This document shows positions 1 through 12,276 of a stretch of DNA of 64,000 bases, piece by piece (position 1 is the first letter of the stretch; each line of letters opens with the position of its first letter). Origin of the DNA: Cantharellus purpuraceus (taxonomy: Eukaryota; Basidiomycota; Agaricomycetes; Cantharellales; Hydnaceae); contig JALBUN010000034.1 of NCBI GenBank assembly GCA_025174535.1, positions 1,448,001-1,512,000 on the forward strand. The letters are read 5' to 3'. The position numbers and the translations under genes are program-made. A model generated the notes under the pieces. The model was given only the letters and a program-made list of their open reading frames with translations, did no database searches and was not told the DNA's origin.

Positions 1-2584
1 GGCTGGAAGGCATGGGATCAGTACGTCACCCTTGGCGCAAGTTTGACACTGACTGATGTTGTACATGCAAGACCTTGCCCTTGGTCTGACTCTTTCCTCT
101 TTATCCAAACTCGTCAATCACTCTGTGAACGTAGGTATATCTACCCATACTGTTCTAACAGTGAGATATTTACCTGTATGATACCAGCCAACCTGGTCCA
201 TTGTGGATAGTCAGTCAGGCGGATGGAATAAAGTTGGTATTCTCTTGGCGGTCCTCGCCATCCAGGATTATGCCACGCGTGACTTGCCAACCCATAACCG
301 CAACCCGGTGACAACAGCATCGGAACAACTCGCTGATTCTTCATCAAACGAAGTTCCAACTTCGAAACCAGCTGACGCCGGAATATTTGAGCACTGGCTA
401 TTGGCTTCTGTTGGTCTAGGTGGCCTCATTTTCTCCTTACACTGCTTCCTTACCGACTCGGGTACTTTACTCGCCTATTCGTGGACGGGCTACCCTATTA
501 CCGGACCATTACCTGGACTTCATGGCTACCTGACTCTGATGGCCATGGCGCTGGGAATATTCATCTCTAGCTCTAGTGTGAAGAGTGTGGTCTATCATCC
601 AATCTGGATGGCTTTTGGTGCCTTGTCCACTTACTTTATGTACCAATGGCGAGATTGGCCTGGTTATCTTGCTGGTTTGTGTCTTTCGACATTCTTGTCC
701 TCTGTCGCCCCTGTGGTCATTGAGGTCACATCGCGGCATGGAAGTCGTACACCAGGAAAGGTGTATTTCACAGCTTGGCTGGTTGTATGTGTCCTGGATT
801 TAGCGAATGTCTGGACGGTGGCGTATGCCTTTGTCCCAGCAGGTTGGCTTTTGAGAGAACGCACGGACATGTGAATATTATCCCTTATTCGTGACTATTC
901 GATTGACGGATATGTTGTCAGAGTCCTCACTGTTCAGATGGTGTCAGTGGCGTTGGGATTGATTCCTGCATGGCAGAAATCGTCCCTACCTGTCCTACCA
1001 TCAACCACTATAGCATCTTTCCATCGTCAAGCGAGGCTTTTGCTGGCTTTGATGGTTCTTATATCTTTTCTGGCTACAACAGCATTGTTTCCAACAATAA
1101 CACCCAGACCTCATCATGCAGACCAGAGACTCATTACTGCGGGCATATGGACGGTCCATTTCGGTATAGATGATGCAGGACGAGATTCTCAGTATAGAAT
1201 GCGTGATCTTATAAAGTAAGTCAGGTCTGGGTTCTACACTATACCTTAAACGTTTATATGATCACAGAGACATGCAACTCGACATTGTGGGCTTACTGGA
1301 AACCGATTTGCATGTAGGTCCATTGACTCTACTGCCTGATATGCCTCAACACCTAATGTTTGTAGAGAATTGTATTTGGTAATCGGGATCTGTAAGTATG
1401 CTCATCATATACAAGCCAACACTGATCACTATCTCGTCCTAATGTAGCACGCGTGTTATTTCGGAAGATCTTGGCTATGTGATATAGTTTTCAACCTGCT
1501 ACATAGTCATTCATTCATGTATATGGTGAAACAGTACGTGGACATTGGTCCTGGTCCAAACTCTCATACATGGGGGGCAACCCTACTATCCAAGGTAAAT
1601 TTCGTGACCTCTCGTGATACCTTCATGTAACTAACAAGTGCCAGTTTCCGATCTTGTCGTCCACTCATCATCTTCTTCCATCGCCGCATGGAGAACTTGC
1701 TCCCGCGATATCGGCCGTCCTGGATGTTTGGGGACAAAATGTTACCGTCGTGATCTCACACAATGGGCAAGGTATGAGATAATATGTGCAAACTTCCTTT
1801 TTTAATATCATCCAGAGGAAGACCCGTTAGACCGTGAACTGCAAAGTACGGAGTTGGCGCGGATTATGGCAGCGACATATCCAGATCCCACCATATTCCT
1901 GGGCTATGTTGGTGGGGCTCTACACCACTACCATCGCAGTTCTTTCGTAACTTATCAAATGATTTCCTAGTTTCGAAACCACTCGCGACCCGACGTATGT
2001 TATATCCCAATCTAACAACTGCAGTATATATCGAACACCATACCAATTTTAGCCGACCCGTATGAAATACTAGTCGTGGATGGTCGCATGCATGATATTG
2101 ACGACGAAGACTGGGACCGCTGGTATACTCGCTTTTGCTGACTTATGAAGTATGCACCTCAACATGCCGATACAGGTGTGAGTATATATTATACCGAGGG
2201 CTGTACAGAGTTTCGTACGCAAGAGTCTCACGGTCTACTATAACTGACACGGTAACACCCTGAACAACGCATCTTGCCTGTTGGAATCATACTGATGGCC
2301 TATTTCAGGAACTGCAAGTTGGCAAATTTGTTCTGCCCAAATTCGGACACCCGGTCATTAATGCAACGCGCAAGGAACGCTACTTACGAACTTATCGTGA
2401 AGATTTGTCCTCATCGATGTACGTGACTTACCGGTGTCTCAGCCATAGATATTTGACCGATTTTTACAGGTGGTTCCCAGATGAATACTTGGACAAAGCC
2501 AATCCGGGAGGTAAACGAGGTCATTTCTACCACGTGCATCCATGGCCCCTATATTATCGCCTACCCAACAATGCTATCGTGTGA
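1..2584 (+). CDS. CWH43: Cwh43-like GPI-anchor lipid remodelling protein (5' end outside window)
   Basis: This is the 3' part of a Cwh43 homologue, a multi-membrane ER/Golgi protein that in yeast puts ceramide on GPI anchors. The gene enters the window already open; short exons at about 1-20 and 80-130 lead to an exon at about 178-870 that reads [20 protein letters not shown] followed by several hydrophobic segments. After an intron at 871-921 comes another membrane segment and then the soluble C-terminal domain of the exonuclease/endonuclease/phosphatase fold: [61 protein letters not shown]. The last exon reads [21 protein letters not shown] before TGA at 2582-2584. The small exons between 1268 and 1600 follow from family resemblance. 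The N-terminal PGAP2-like half lies upstream. The stop is only 8 bp from the stop of the convergent adaptin gene. Confidence 0.85.
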
Positions 2585-2592
2585 GTGAACAC

Positions 2593-5553
2593 TCAAACTT
2601 CTGAGCATGAAGCTGGTAATCCGTTTTCTTTTTGGAATTCTTCTTCGGTAGTTCCTTCACTACCTTCCTCCTCCGATTCGTCTCCATTGTCAGATTGAGG
2701 CGTAGTTACTTCTTGCGACGGCTCATCTTCAATTTCTTCACCACTCTCCTCTTCCTCGCTTTCTTCGCTATCATCTTCATCGTCGTCGTAAAACTTATCG
2801 AGATCAAGATCTGTCCATTTGGCTCGCTGGGTGAATGAACCGACAGGAGAGGGTGCACCTCCTGGCGTAAGAACGACTGGTGTTGCAACACGTGATGGAA
2901 CAGCAATATGTTGGATTGCACGTTGCGGATACACTTGCGCAGGAGCATTGTCATCCTGGGGACACTTGAGCCAACTAAGAAAGGTTGATGGACTGAAGCC
3001 CACCTCTGTATCTCGTAAAGATGAGTCGGTCCCTTCTTCGAGCCAATCAGGGAGATGTCGATCACCGGGTAGATCCTTTCCCAAAAGAATACTGAGTGAC
3101 CCAAGAAAATCTTGTTCAACTGATTTGGAGATGCCATTAGTATTTGCTCGAGCAATCAGGATAAATCTGTGACAGGTTCGCACCAGTAAATGTGTCGTTG
3201 TCGGGGGTTTCCGTTTTCCCCTCAAATAGAACTCTCTTGACTTGTTCTCGTCGCAGCACGACACCACCTTGTTCGTCAACGAAGTCTCCATCCTCAACAG
3301 CGTCGGGACGCAATGCAGGAACAACACCGGTCAAAAGCGAGCTCATGGTCCTTGCCCGGTCTCGCACGTCATAGTCGAGGTCATAGCGAGCCAACGAGAA
3401 GACGTAACGAGCTAAGAGGCATAGGATATGGTGGGTTGGATTGAGAACTAAAAGCTTAGCCGCTAACATCACAGCTTGCAGTTTGGCAACGGACGCCTTA
3501 CAGGAGGCCTTCAGAACTAGTCCCCGCAGCCACACGCAATAACACTTACCTCCTGTGAAAAGTTCTTCGCAACTTTGCGCAACGTATCCGGGGCCCAGTC
3601 TGCCACGCCCTCGATGCTTGCCACCGAGTTTGGGGTTGACGATTCTGTTCGCTCAGCGTACTGTCCCACGAGCCATAAGATACATGCTCGAGCGCTTGGA
3701 TGTCGCACAGCATCGAATTTGTATGCTAGCCGCGAGATAATGTGCAACGGTGCTTTCTCGGAAGAAGAGGGTTGGTCCGGTGTCGCCAGGGGGAGGCTCG
3801 ATAGCTGGGATTGCACAAGGGATTTTAGCACTAGAACAGCGTTGCTGACTACGATATCTTCAGATCCCAAACATTAGTCCAAGGGCAAAGTAAGTCATGG
3901 AACGTTAGTACCGTAATCACTCTGAATGAAGTTCATCAATGCCGTTAGGCATTGTTGATTTGAATCGGGTACTACACGCGCGCAACGGCCAATAGCATGT
4001 ATTGAGTCTGCCACGAGCTGGTCATCTATGTCTGTGGAATATTGCTGTAAAGAAACAGTAAGACGAGGATACTGTCAGTGGGAACGTCTAACTTACTGTA
4101 AATTCACGAATCAATGCCTGGACATTCTCAGGACTGATAAGAGATAGCAAGATCTTGATTTTTGCACGCTTTGTCTGAGGAAGGTCACGCGACCGGATAA
4201 AGAAGCGGGTATAGTGTTGTTCAAAATGACTCTGGATGCATATAGGCTCAGGTCCAAGGCCAATCATAGGGGGGGTTTAGACTCACGGGTGATTCTCGGG
4301 TAATGAACACCAAGTAGGAAAGCACAACGCGCTCGACTTCGGGTGAAGGAGCTGAATGAGTGAGGCGTAGTAATGGAGGAATAATCACTGGGAGCTGGTG
4401 TATTCCAGCAAGTGAATAGTGCGTTCTGCAAGCGGCCATGACCACCTAACTGGGGGCATTAAGAAACACATATATAGATCACCAAAGAACGTACAGCAGG
4501 ATTGCGACTTTGGAACAATGGTGCAGAGCTGGAGAGGAGAAGTTGTATGTCTGAGTCTATGTCCTCGATGTTGCCGCTGCTGGTTTCCTGAAAATATCAC
4601 AATCAGACAATCGCTCGTCAGTCATTATAATGACGTACCTCAGGGTCCGATGGTTTAGTTAGCATGTGCCTGGCATATCGCAATAAAAGATCCATCAAAG
4701 ATGCTTGGCCCCACTCGTCAGCGTCAACAAGAATGCGGCATAAACGTCTGTAGTGGCCATGGAGAAGATCTAAGCGATGCGGACAAACAGCGTCGAATGC
4801 AACGGCTACGCAGCCGACTGAAACAGGAGAACGATCGCGTAATAATGATAAGAGAACAGGTTCAAGGGAGTTGAGATGAGAAGCATCTAAGCTGTTGCGT
4901 TCAGAGCAGATAGTTGTTGAGCCATTGCCTGACATTGAAAGGTGTTGCATACCTGTAAAGCTTGGGAATGGCAAGAGCTGCCGCCTTACGCACATATGGA
5001 CTGGGATCGGCAGCACATTTCTTTATACCCAATGCAACGATAGAGCCCACCATAGGGACTTTAATTCCAGAGAGGACTCGCAAGGCCATGGCACGAATCA
5101 ATGGATTGGAATCCGTAAGGTCCTTTTGGAACGTGTTTATAGACAGCAAAGCGAGGTCTTGCTCGTGTTCAGCGTATCGAAGGAGATATATGTACACTAG
5201 CTTCCTGATCTCGAGGTTGGGGGATGCGACATTCTTCACAACTTGGGCGAAGAACTCTGAAACGTTGCGACCTTTGGAAATCATCTGCATAGATATCACA
5301 AAGAGTAAGTACAAAGAACAATGTTCCCTGCAGAAAAACTGACGGCAATGAGCCTCTTCATGCCTTCAAGCTTTTCTCGATCCTGACTACTGTCAAGTTG
5401 CCTTCGTATGTTCTTCACTTTGTCTTCAGCAGTGTCAAAAAACGCCGCGCTAGATGGCTTTCCAATAGCCAAATCACGCGTATGCTCCGAGAAAGACTCT
5501 TGTAGGCGCATCCCCAACCGCGAAGCATTTTCTTGGAGTGCATTCAGTGACAT
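2593..5553 (-). CDS. APL6: AP-3 adaptor complex beta subunit (beta-adaptin)
   Basis: Large subunit of the AP-3 coat, which sorts cargo from Golgi/endosomes to the vacuole. The N-terminal adaptin solenoid is clear: [13 protein letters not shown], then [60 protein letters not shown] and [17 protein letters not shown], an AP-3-type run of helical repeats. The C-terminal end (2593-2850) carries the family's acidic hinge, [20 protein letters not shown], rich in Asp, Glu and Ser. At least seven introns split it. I start it at the ATG at 5553 ([20 protein letters not shown]) because that is where family-like sequence begins; an in-frame ATG at 5637 would add 28 unconserved-looking residues. The acidic hinge is followed by only about 45 residues, so the C-terminal ear seems short or absent, as often in fungal forms. 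Confidence 0.88.
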
Positions 5554-6932
5554 GGTGGACAGTCCACAGATGCGGCATCCACCCGGAGCCGAACTTATGG
5601 TTCGTGATGTATTCGCCTCCCAAAGACCACAGTCCATGATTTTACTTCAAGAAATCCAGTAAAATGATAGAAAAGATTGTTTTTATACATTATAAAGTCG
5701 GTCAAAAGATGAAGGGAGATTCAAAACTTATTTCAAAGTTCTACGACTGTCGGCCCTTCCTAAGATTCTTGAAAAGAAGACTCGTGCTCTAGAATAACAC
5801 AACTTGAACCCACCTGAGTCTAGACAAGTTCGGAAGGCTTCCTTGTATAAATACCACGGCATCTGTACACTTCAGAGTTGTCGGTCACAATCAGAAGCGC
5901 TGCGCAGTGGCATCTCCCATAAGGCATACCATAAGACGGGCGGTAGGGGCGTGAGCAGGGCCACGCTTGACTTGGATAGCGATGATAAGGCTATTTCCTC
6001 TTCTGCCAACCACATGGAGCTCGATTTGGAGCATGTTCATTAGATGTGCATAAAGAGACATATGATTGATATGATCGGCTATAAGCTGACGGAGTCGAGA
6101 GGCCCAGGCCAACTTTTCAAGGGACAGAACTTGTCGCAATGGGCCGTTTAAAACCTAGAACGTTCCCAGAGCGTCCCAGTTGTCGAGAGTTGTGATGAGT
6201 AGTTAAGCGTGGTGACGTTTCACATATTATTTTACCCTACTATGAATGTAATGGGTCACTGGCCTCTTTCAGGTCAAAGCTGGAATCAGAACCACAATGT
6301 CAACACTAGGCTTGGCTGAGAATTCATTCACATGACTCGGATGAGGAGAACAGCAGATGGAAACATACAAGCCTTCAATCATACGGATTGTGTTTCATGC
6401 GTCCCTTACGATCACTGCCGTGACATGAACCTCATTAGCAGACGGAGGAGCTGTGTGCCATGCATGTCTTTAAAGGTGTTTCAGATACGGCGATAACAGG
6501 ACGCAAGGAGAGTATGGTTGATCCTTGAATGGGAAAGGGAACCTGAATCGCAATCTCTGCGTCGCATGAAAGGATCGATAGTGTTATCCACTGCTCGTGA
6601 AATAGGGGGACTTCGAAATCCCTAGCCTTTTATATCTGTGGTCTAGGCGTTCATCACTGACCTGCAGGGACTGTCTCAGTTAGAGATCAAGATATGGCTT
6701 AAAATTGGCGTGCTTTTACGATTTCCTGAATGGGGTGGGTTCAGCGGAGTGCCACATTGGGTAAAATGAGACAAATAAGAGTGTATGCAATAGCAGCCCT
6801 CACTCGATAACTAGACCCCCCTTTGGCGTCTTCTGCCCTCGAGCGTGTTTTTGCCTTCGTTTTCAAATATATCTGAACTGTCGCGACCCTGCGTTTATCA
6901 CGTGAAACTTGGAGGAAGCAGCATGCTGTCCT
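5554..6932. other. Intergenic, 1.4 kb, no convincing gene; protein-like fragments on minus strand
   Basis: This gap separates the start of the AP-3 beta gene from the J-domain gene, so it should hold two divergent promoters. On the minus strand there is an open frame at 5891-6139 (reads KLAWASRLRQLIADHINHM) and, further upstream, short frames at about 6430-6570 (VPFPIQGSTILSLRPVIAV) that look coding-like but are broken by stops and do not join into one frame I can defend. No tRNA or repeat was seen. Confidence 0.5.
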
Positions 6933-8109
6933 ATGTCGTCTCTGGTGAGTTCGAGCACCAAATCCGTGTTGTTTCCCTTGTTAACGCGACACGTAGCGAC
7001 GACATCCTATCTCAAACCCTCCATCTTGTCTGTCCCCTCGTATGACCTCGCTACGCGTCCAATGTCAATACAAGATGATCTCAACATCCCTACCTTTGAG
7101 CCTATCCCCTCTTCTGCTCCACAGCACATGATTATAGACACCGTGCTCCGTGAAAATAACCTATACTCCATTCTTGGTGTGCCTCTTTACACAGCTAACA
7201 CGAGCGCTCTGCGACGTGCCTACTTATCTCGCAGTCGCGCTTGTCATCCAGAGTGCGTTTCTTCTCATCTACAGACTGGCTGTTATCTGAGTGCTGTATA
7301 CAGCAAATTCCCTAGCTTTCCACCCGCCACATTGGCATTCCAAAAGGTGTCAGTAGCCTATGAGTTATTATCCTCACCCGCCTCCAAATGCATATATGAC
7401 ACAAAACTTCGCACTCGGTCTACTACACGTAGTACATCCGACGAAGAAGACATTTTTTCCATGGCGCGTCCCGCCCAGTACGCCAGGGACACTTTCTATG
7501 GCGTGCTCGGTGCCGTATTTGCTGAATTTATGGAGGGCGACTTTGAGATGATCAGGACATTCCTGAGTGCGTGCGTTCCATCGTTTAAGTCTTCTCGCTA
7601 AACACTTGGCGGCAGGGGCATTGAATGAGGTTAATCCTTCACTAAATATGGGCGAAGAGAGCATCGAATCTCTCATAAATTCATTTCATGCCCTTCGTGA
7701 TTTGATTCTTGGTACGTTCTTCCTATTCTATCGTGTCTCGTCCTCGCTAAGACATTGGCCTTCAGTTTCCCACACGTATGCCCATCTCATCCACTTGCAT
7801 CTACTTCGGTTACTGGATATTCAACACGACCTTCGCCAGCTGCCCTACCTCGACATATGCGGTCGTCTGCGCTTGACTCTGCAGCTCGCACGTGTGACGC
7901 TCGAGATGCCGGTTGCCGTTGATCGGGCTATCTGCGAGCGCGAAGAGGCAAAGGAGCGTGAGGAGCAGACACGTTCGCGAGCAACGAATAGCAACAGGAC
8001 AAGACGCGTCGGCAGACGCACCAAAGGTGGCATCTTGCCCGCCAAGTTGACCACCATCATATGCTGTCTCGTTGTGGTGCTTGAGCATAGTGAGCGTGTC
8101 CTGCGATGA
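6933..8109 (+). CDS. J-domain (DnaJ/Hsp40) protein with C-terminal hydrophobic segment
   Basis: Predicted Hsp70 co-chaperone. Four exons can be joined in frame: 6933-7252, 7304-7566, 7616-7711 and 7766-8109, giving 340 residues. The J domain begins near residue 75 (NNLYSILGVPLY), continues through a basic helix (RRAYLSRSRACHPDKF) and ends VAYELLSSPASKCIYD; the essential HPD tripeptide is present but its codons are split by the intron at 7253-7303. Downstream is a helical region, then a highly charged stretch (REEAKEREEQTRSR, RTRRVGRRTKGG) and a last hydrophobic run (LTTIICCLVVVLEH) that may anchor it in a membrane. Start is uncertain: ATG at 6933 gives an N-terminus rich in Ser, Arg and hydrophobics that could be a mitochondrial presequence; ATG at 7062 gives a 297-residue form starting MSIQDDLNIP. 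No closer family name is justified. Confidence 0.75.
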
Positions 8110-8518
8110 TATCTTACAAACCGCATTGTCTATTTCATCTCCGATCCATCGTTTACAATAGATAGACTTTTATCTCTTTGATGATCAACTTCTCGTTTTG
8201 TTTTCCGTCGCATGCATGTAATTCGTATGAGAACAAGTCGCATTTTTCTGTTTCAAAGAATACACATATCAGACAAATCGCACATCAACAGTCAGGACTA
8301 TCAAAGAGATCGCAGGATCGAGAACAGGAAGCATAAGTGGAAAAAAAAAAAGGAACAAGTAGAACGGGCGCGCGTCGGGGATGGGTATACGCTACATAAA
8401 AAGGGCTCAGGTCAGCGCATAGGATCACCTATACTTGAGTATGCACAAATGGCCCTATGCCCTGCTGATCGATCTAGTGAATGATAAAACAAACAAATCG
8501 CCCGACAATGTCAGCTGA
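8110..8518. other. Intergenic between two convergent genes; A-rich run
   Basis: Convergent 3' ends of the J-domain gene and the Zn2Cys6 gene. It has an A run at about 8341-8351. I see no reading frame with splice support and no RNA gene. Confidence 0.6.
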
Positions 8519-11500
8519 TTATGTTCCTGTCCTGGACACCCGTGCAGGCGCAGTATCTGGCCTCCACGCGTTGACCATCCCACCACTTACCAAGTTCATC
8601 CACATTTCCATCTGTGAACTCGCTGGATTCGCTGGTACTGGTGCATCTTTCTCCTCCTGCACGTAACTATCTTGACTGGGCGCACACCCAATCGTTCCTA
8701 ACGGCGCATAGCCATTGCTAGTGGTCTGTGGGCCAGGAACTCCGCGTGGTGCTTGTGCACTTTCCAATGGTGGTTGCTCGTGCGGCAGAGGGTAGAACCA
8801 TTGCGGCGGGACTTCTGCCAGGCTTTCTTGTAATTTAACCGGCCCACGAGGACCACTATACGCCCCAGCGGCCTGTGGTGGGTAGCTGTTGGCACTTGCT
8901 GTGGCAGTAGAAGGTGTAGCAACCATGGGACTGCCAGGTGTCGCAGAGCCTTCTGATAAGGCGGCTGCAGCAGCGGCGGCGTTGGTACTAGTGCTGGGGG
9001 CGACGGTCGTAATATTATTCCAATCCAGCTCCGGCATTAGCATGGGACGAGAGGTGGGACCGGCTTGGTGAAGTGGTGCGTCAAACACCTTTTCAGCGAG
9101 CTTGGCAATCAGTGGATGACCCCCATTGAGATCTTTCCGTTCCCATCGCCATCGGAACCGGGGGAGCATGTCTAGCGCCATCCACACATCTTCAAGGGCT
9201 TGTTGTCTGGTAAGCATTTTGCAACTCGACATGTGGCCATACAGGATGACCATGGCAGCAATATGGAGAGGGATGGGCGAGACAAAGAATGCAATATCAG
9301 GGAATCTTATCATCTCATTGTGGACGATGATGATATTATGTGATGTCACAATAGCTGAAATGAGTCATCAGCCACGGCCAGACTATTTGTTGATATTGGA
9401 CACTCGCCATCTTCCAATGCCTTGCTCCTCCTTTCGAAGCTTAGTTCCTTTGAGCTGAATAGGGCACGCAACAGCAGGATCCTTGCGATGCCAATCTTAA
9501 GCATCGTCAGTCCCTGATCTTCTGTGATGTCAGCAACAAGTTGTCTGCGTTCGTCATCTGTCCAATGCACTGCCCCGGAATAATACCGTTGATAGTGCGA
9601 AGGAAGGGATGCCTGACAATCACTGATAGCTTTAATGATCCTCGTTGCATGTTTCCAAATAATGTCGGGTGATTGCCTATTCGGGCCATACAAGGAGTTG
9701 ATAGCATCTGCTTGGATGTCGGCAACGGGCAAGGAGTATGCAAAGTGCTCCGAAAACTCCTTTGTCGACTTCGGAAGTGGTGTATTTGAGTCTGATGGGG
9801 ATATTGCGAGTGGTCGGCCTAACAGCAAAGAAGTGCCACGATCATGCACCATGACAATGGCCCACAGACGCACACGGAGTTCACACTCTTCGGGGGAGAA
9901 AGTCTTGCGCTGCACAAACGGATCATGGTGAAGGCCCAATTCGACTGCAAGACGCACAAGGCCACCAACTAGACGCCAAAGAGAGCGTCCCTGACGCTGT
10001 TATGCAAATATGTGAGGACATGGGTAACCGCGTAACCAAGAACGTACTTCAGTATATAGATACCATTGCAATAAAATCAAAGCCTGCAAACTGGTAACCG
10101 TCACACGAAGATCCGGCTTGACGGCAAGTGCGCGGTCAAAAAATTCTTCGTGCTCGGGCCAATCCTGAGGCATAAGATTTCTGGCAGCTCGTGGCGACTC
10201 CTTCCCTTCTTTTGCGTCCAATGAGCAAGCGCGATGGTTCATCTCCGACAATGTCCCTAGTGCGAGTACAATATAGACGCTGCAAATGAACCCAGGGTCA
10301 TGGTGTACATTAGCGGTGTATAATGCATCGAGGGTAGCCTGGAACTCGTCCCGAGGGAATACTGGGCGATGGAAATTGAGACGGGTGAAGTAAATGCCAA
10401 CTATCGTATTGACCATTGCTCGATCACGCGGAAGCCAGACATTCATCATGGGAGAAGTGGGCACTCGAGGGGATGTACCAAGGATGGTACTGCCTCTACG
10501 GACCCCTATAGGTATCCAGTGGTTTGGATGGCGCGGGGGCGAGTCTATTGTAACTTCGCGGTCTCTTCCTGAATGTAGCGCACCAACCGCAAGATCCTCG
10601 CGATCCATGGCGTTTGTGCCTTTAGTTGTACGTGTTTAGTTTAAACAATATTATAACATCTCGACCTTACAGATACTCTCACCCAGCTTAAGATCATTAA
10701 CAATGGCGGCTGAAACACCAAAGTTCTTAGCCAAGGCGGATGTGCTTGACATGTCATTCGACTGAGGATCTTGACCTTTGATGTCGCCAGTCGCCGTGCT
10801 GCCTGGAGAAGGGGGATGCGCTATCGGAGAATGTTGTAACTGTGACGATATATGCTGAGTGTGTTGGAACGGAGGATGGATATGAGGTACATAGACAGGG
10901 CCGTACGGAGCGCCATTCGGAACACCATAAACTGGACCTGGCGGAGGTCCTGGATATGGCATGCCATTTATCGAGACATAGCCTGGAGAAAGGTGAGGGG
11001 AATGCTGTGCTATATGATGAGGATACATGCCTGGAGGTGGGGGTGGAGGAGGGGCGCTGAAGCCATATGAGTAAAGTGCCTTTTGAATACGATATGAAAA
11101 CGAACCCGCTGGGTGCAGTATGTGAATACGGAGAAAACCCAGGGGGTGCAGGAGGCGTCACATCAGGATCGAGTCCATCCCGAGCCATGATTTCATCCAA
11201 ATTATCGAGGTGAAAGCCATCAATCCGCCTTTTGAGGAGAGCTTCACATTGAGCGAGTTGTCGCTCAATCTTCTCTGTATGCCCACGAGGAGTAAGAGTC
11301 TGTCGATGTCTGTCCTCTTGATGGCATCCTGTCCCTGCATTTGTGCACGCAGTGCATCTGGGGTGTTTTGAATCACACTTTGGAAAAGGATAAATGATAG
11401 GAAAGCATGGGTGGCAGCAGACATGTATACCTTGATCTTTTTAGATCTACAGCGAGCGCACGCTTCATGGGATCTTCTCAAACGCCTGGGCTCTGACCCG

Positions 11501-11646
11501 GATGGCTCAGTGTCCCCATCGGTCTTGACCTTGCGCTTCCTAGTTGGAGCGGGAGGTGCCGGCGGAGTCGCGTCTCCTATTGACGGCGGGTGTCCTTGGA
11601 CTGCAGACATATCGGGATGGTGGGCAAGAATGTGAGTCATGCTCAT
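8519..11646 (-). CDS. Zn2Cys6 binuclear-cluster transcription factor with fungal-specific regulatory domain
   Basis: Nuclear DNA-binding regulator. Starting at ATG 11646, a basic Pro/Arg-rich N-terminus leads to the zinc cluster, split by an intron: CARCRSKKIK then CDSKHPRCTACTNAGTGC, which gives the six cysteines in the spacing CX2CX6CX6CX2CX6C. A linker (RQTLTPRGHTEKIERQLAQC) and a coiled helix follow, as in dimerising members. After a Pro/Gly/Tyr-rich linker (11028-10760) comes the fungal-specific transcription factor domain: YFTRLNFHRPVFPRDEF, LQALILLQWYLYTE, RLAVELGLHHDPF, RVRLWAIVMVHDRGTSLLLG. The C-terminal 250 residues are Pro/Ala/Ser-rich with an Ala run and are probably an activation region. 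The target pathway cannot be told: neighbours are unrelated housekeeping genes. The domain assignment is firm; exact splice sites are not. Confidence 0.88.
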
Positions 11647-12276
11647 CGACTACGATGATCGGGGCGACAATGATGATGGTCAAAAGCAAGTGACAGCAAG
11701 GAACGAAAACTGGTGAGTGTGTGTTTTGCAAGCTCAGGGGCGGACTTTGAATCCGTCGCGGGCCGGCATTTTCCGAGTAAGACTGGTTCAAGCTCACAAA
11801 GGAGACTTCTCTGCCAACAAATATATGAACACCGTCTTACGTCCCTCAGATTAGGTGCTCGCCTTGAGGGAGAATAGGTTCCACCCCAGCACCCTGCCCT
11901 GATATGCAGCGAAGCAAGTTGACGAAGTAGAAGTCGAGGTAAGCTCAGGGCTCAGTACATATACCTATCAAGTGACAACATAAGAGTAGACGCCACCTTG
12001 CCGCGAATAGCGTGTATTCGATGGCCCTGACACTGGGTCTTACTCCTCAAGTCATGCGACACGCTTCCTTGATACCATCCATACATGCGTCCGCAACCCC
12101 GCACACTAGGCACGGTGGTTGGCAGTTCCCTCAGCGCAGATACCACTTGGTTCAATGTCCACTGACCATTAACCTTCTGCTAGGCAGAGTATAGTCATGC
12201 CATCTTAAAGCCACATCTATAGTTTATATCCTACACCTATAATATTAATATTGGAGGCCAGGCAAAGTCACCCTGA
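11647..12276. other. Intergenic, 630 bp: promoter side of the Zn2Cys6 gene
   Basis: Lies upstream of the Zn2Cys6 gene and downstream of the VTT-domain gene on the same strand. The part next to 12240 is AT-rich (atattaatatt). No frame with splice or family support, no RNA gene seen. Confidence 0.5.
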
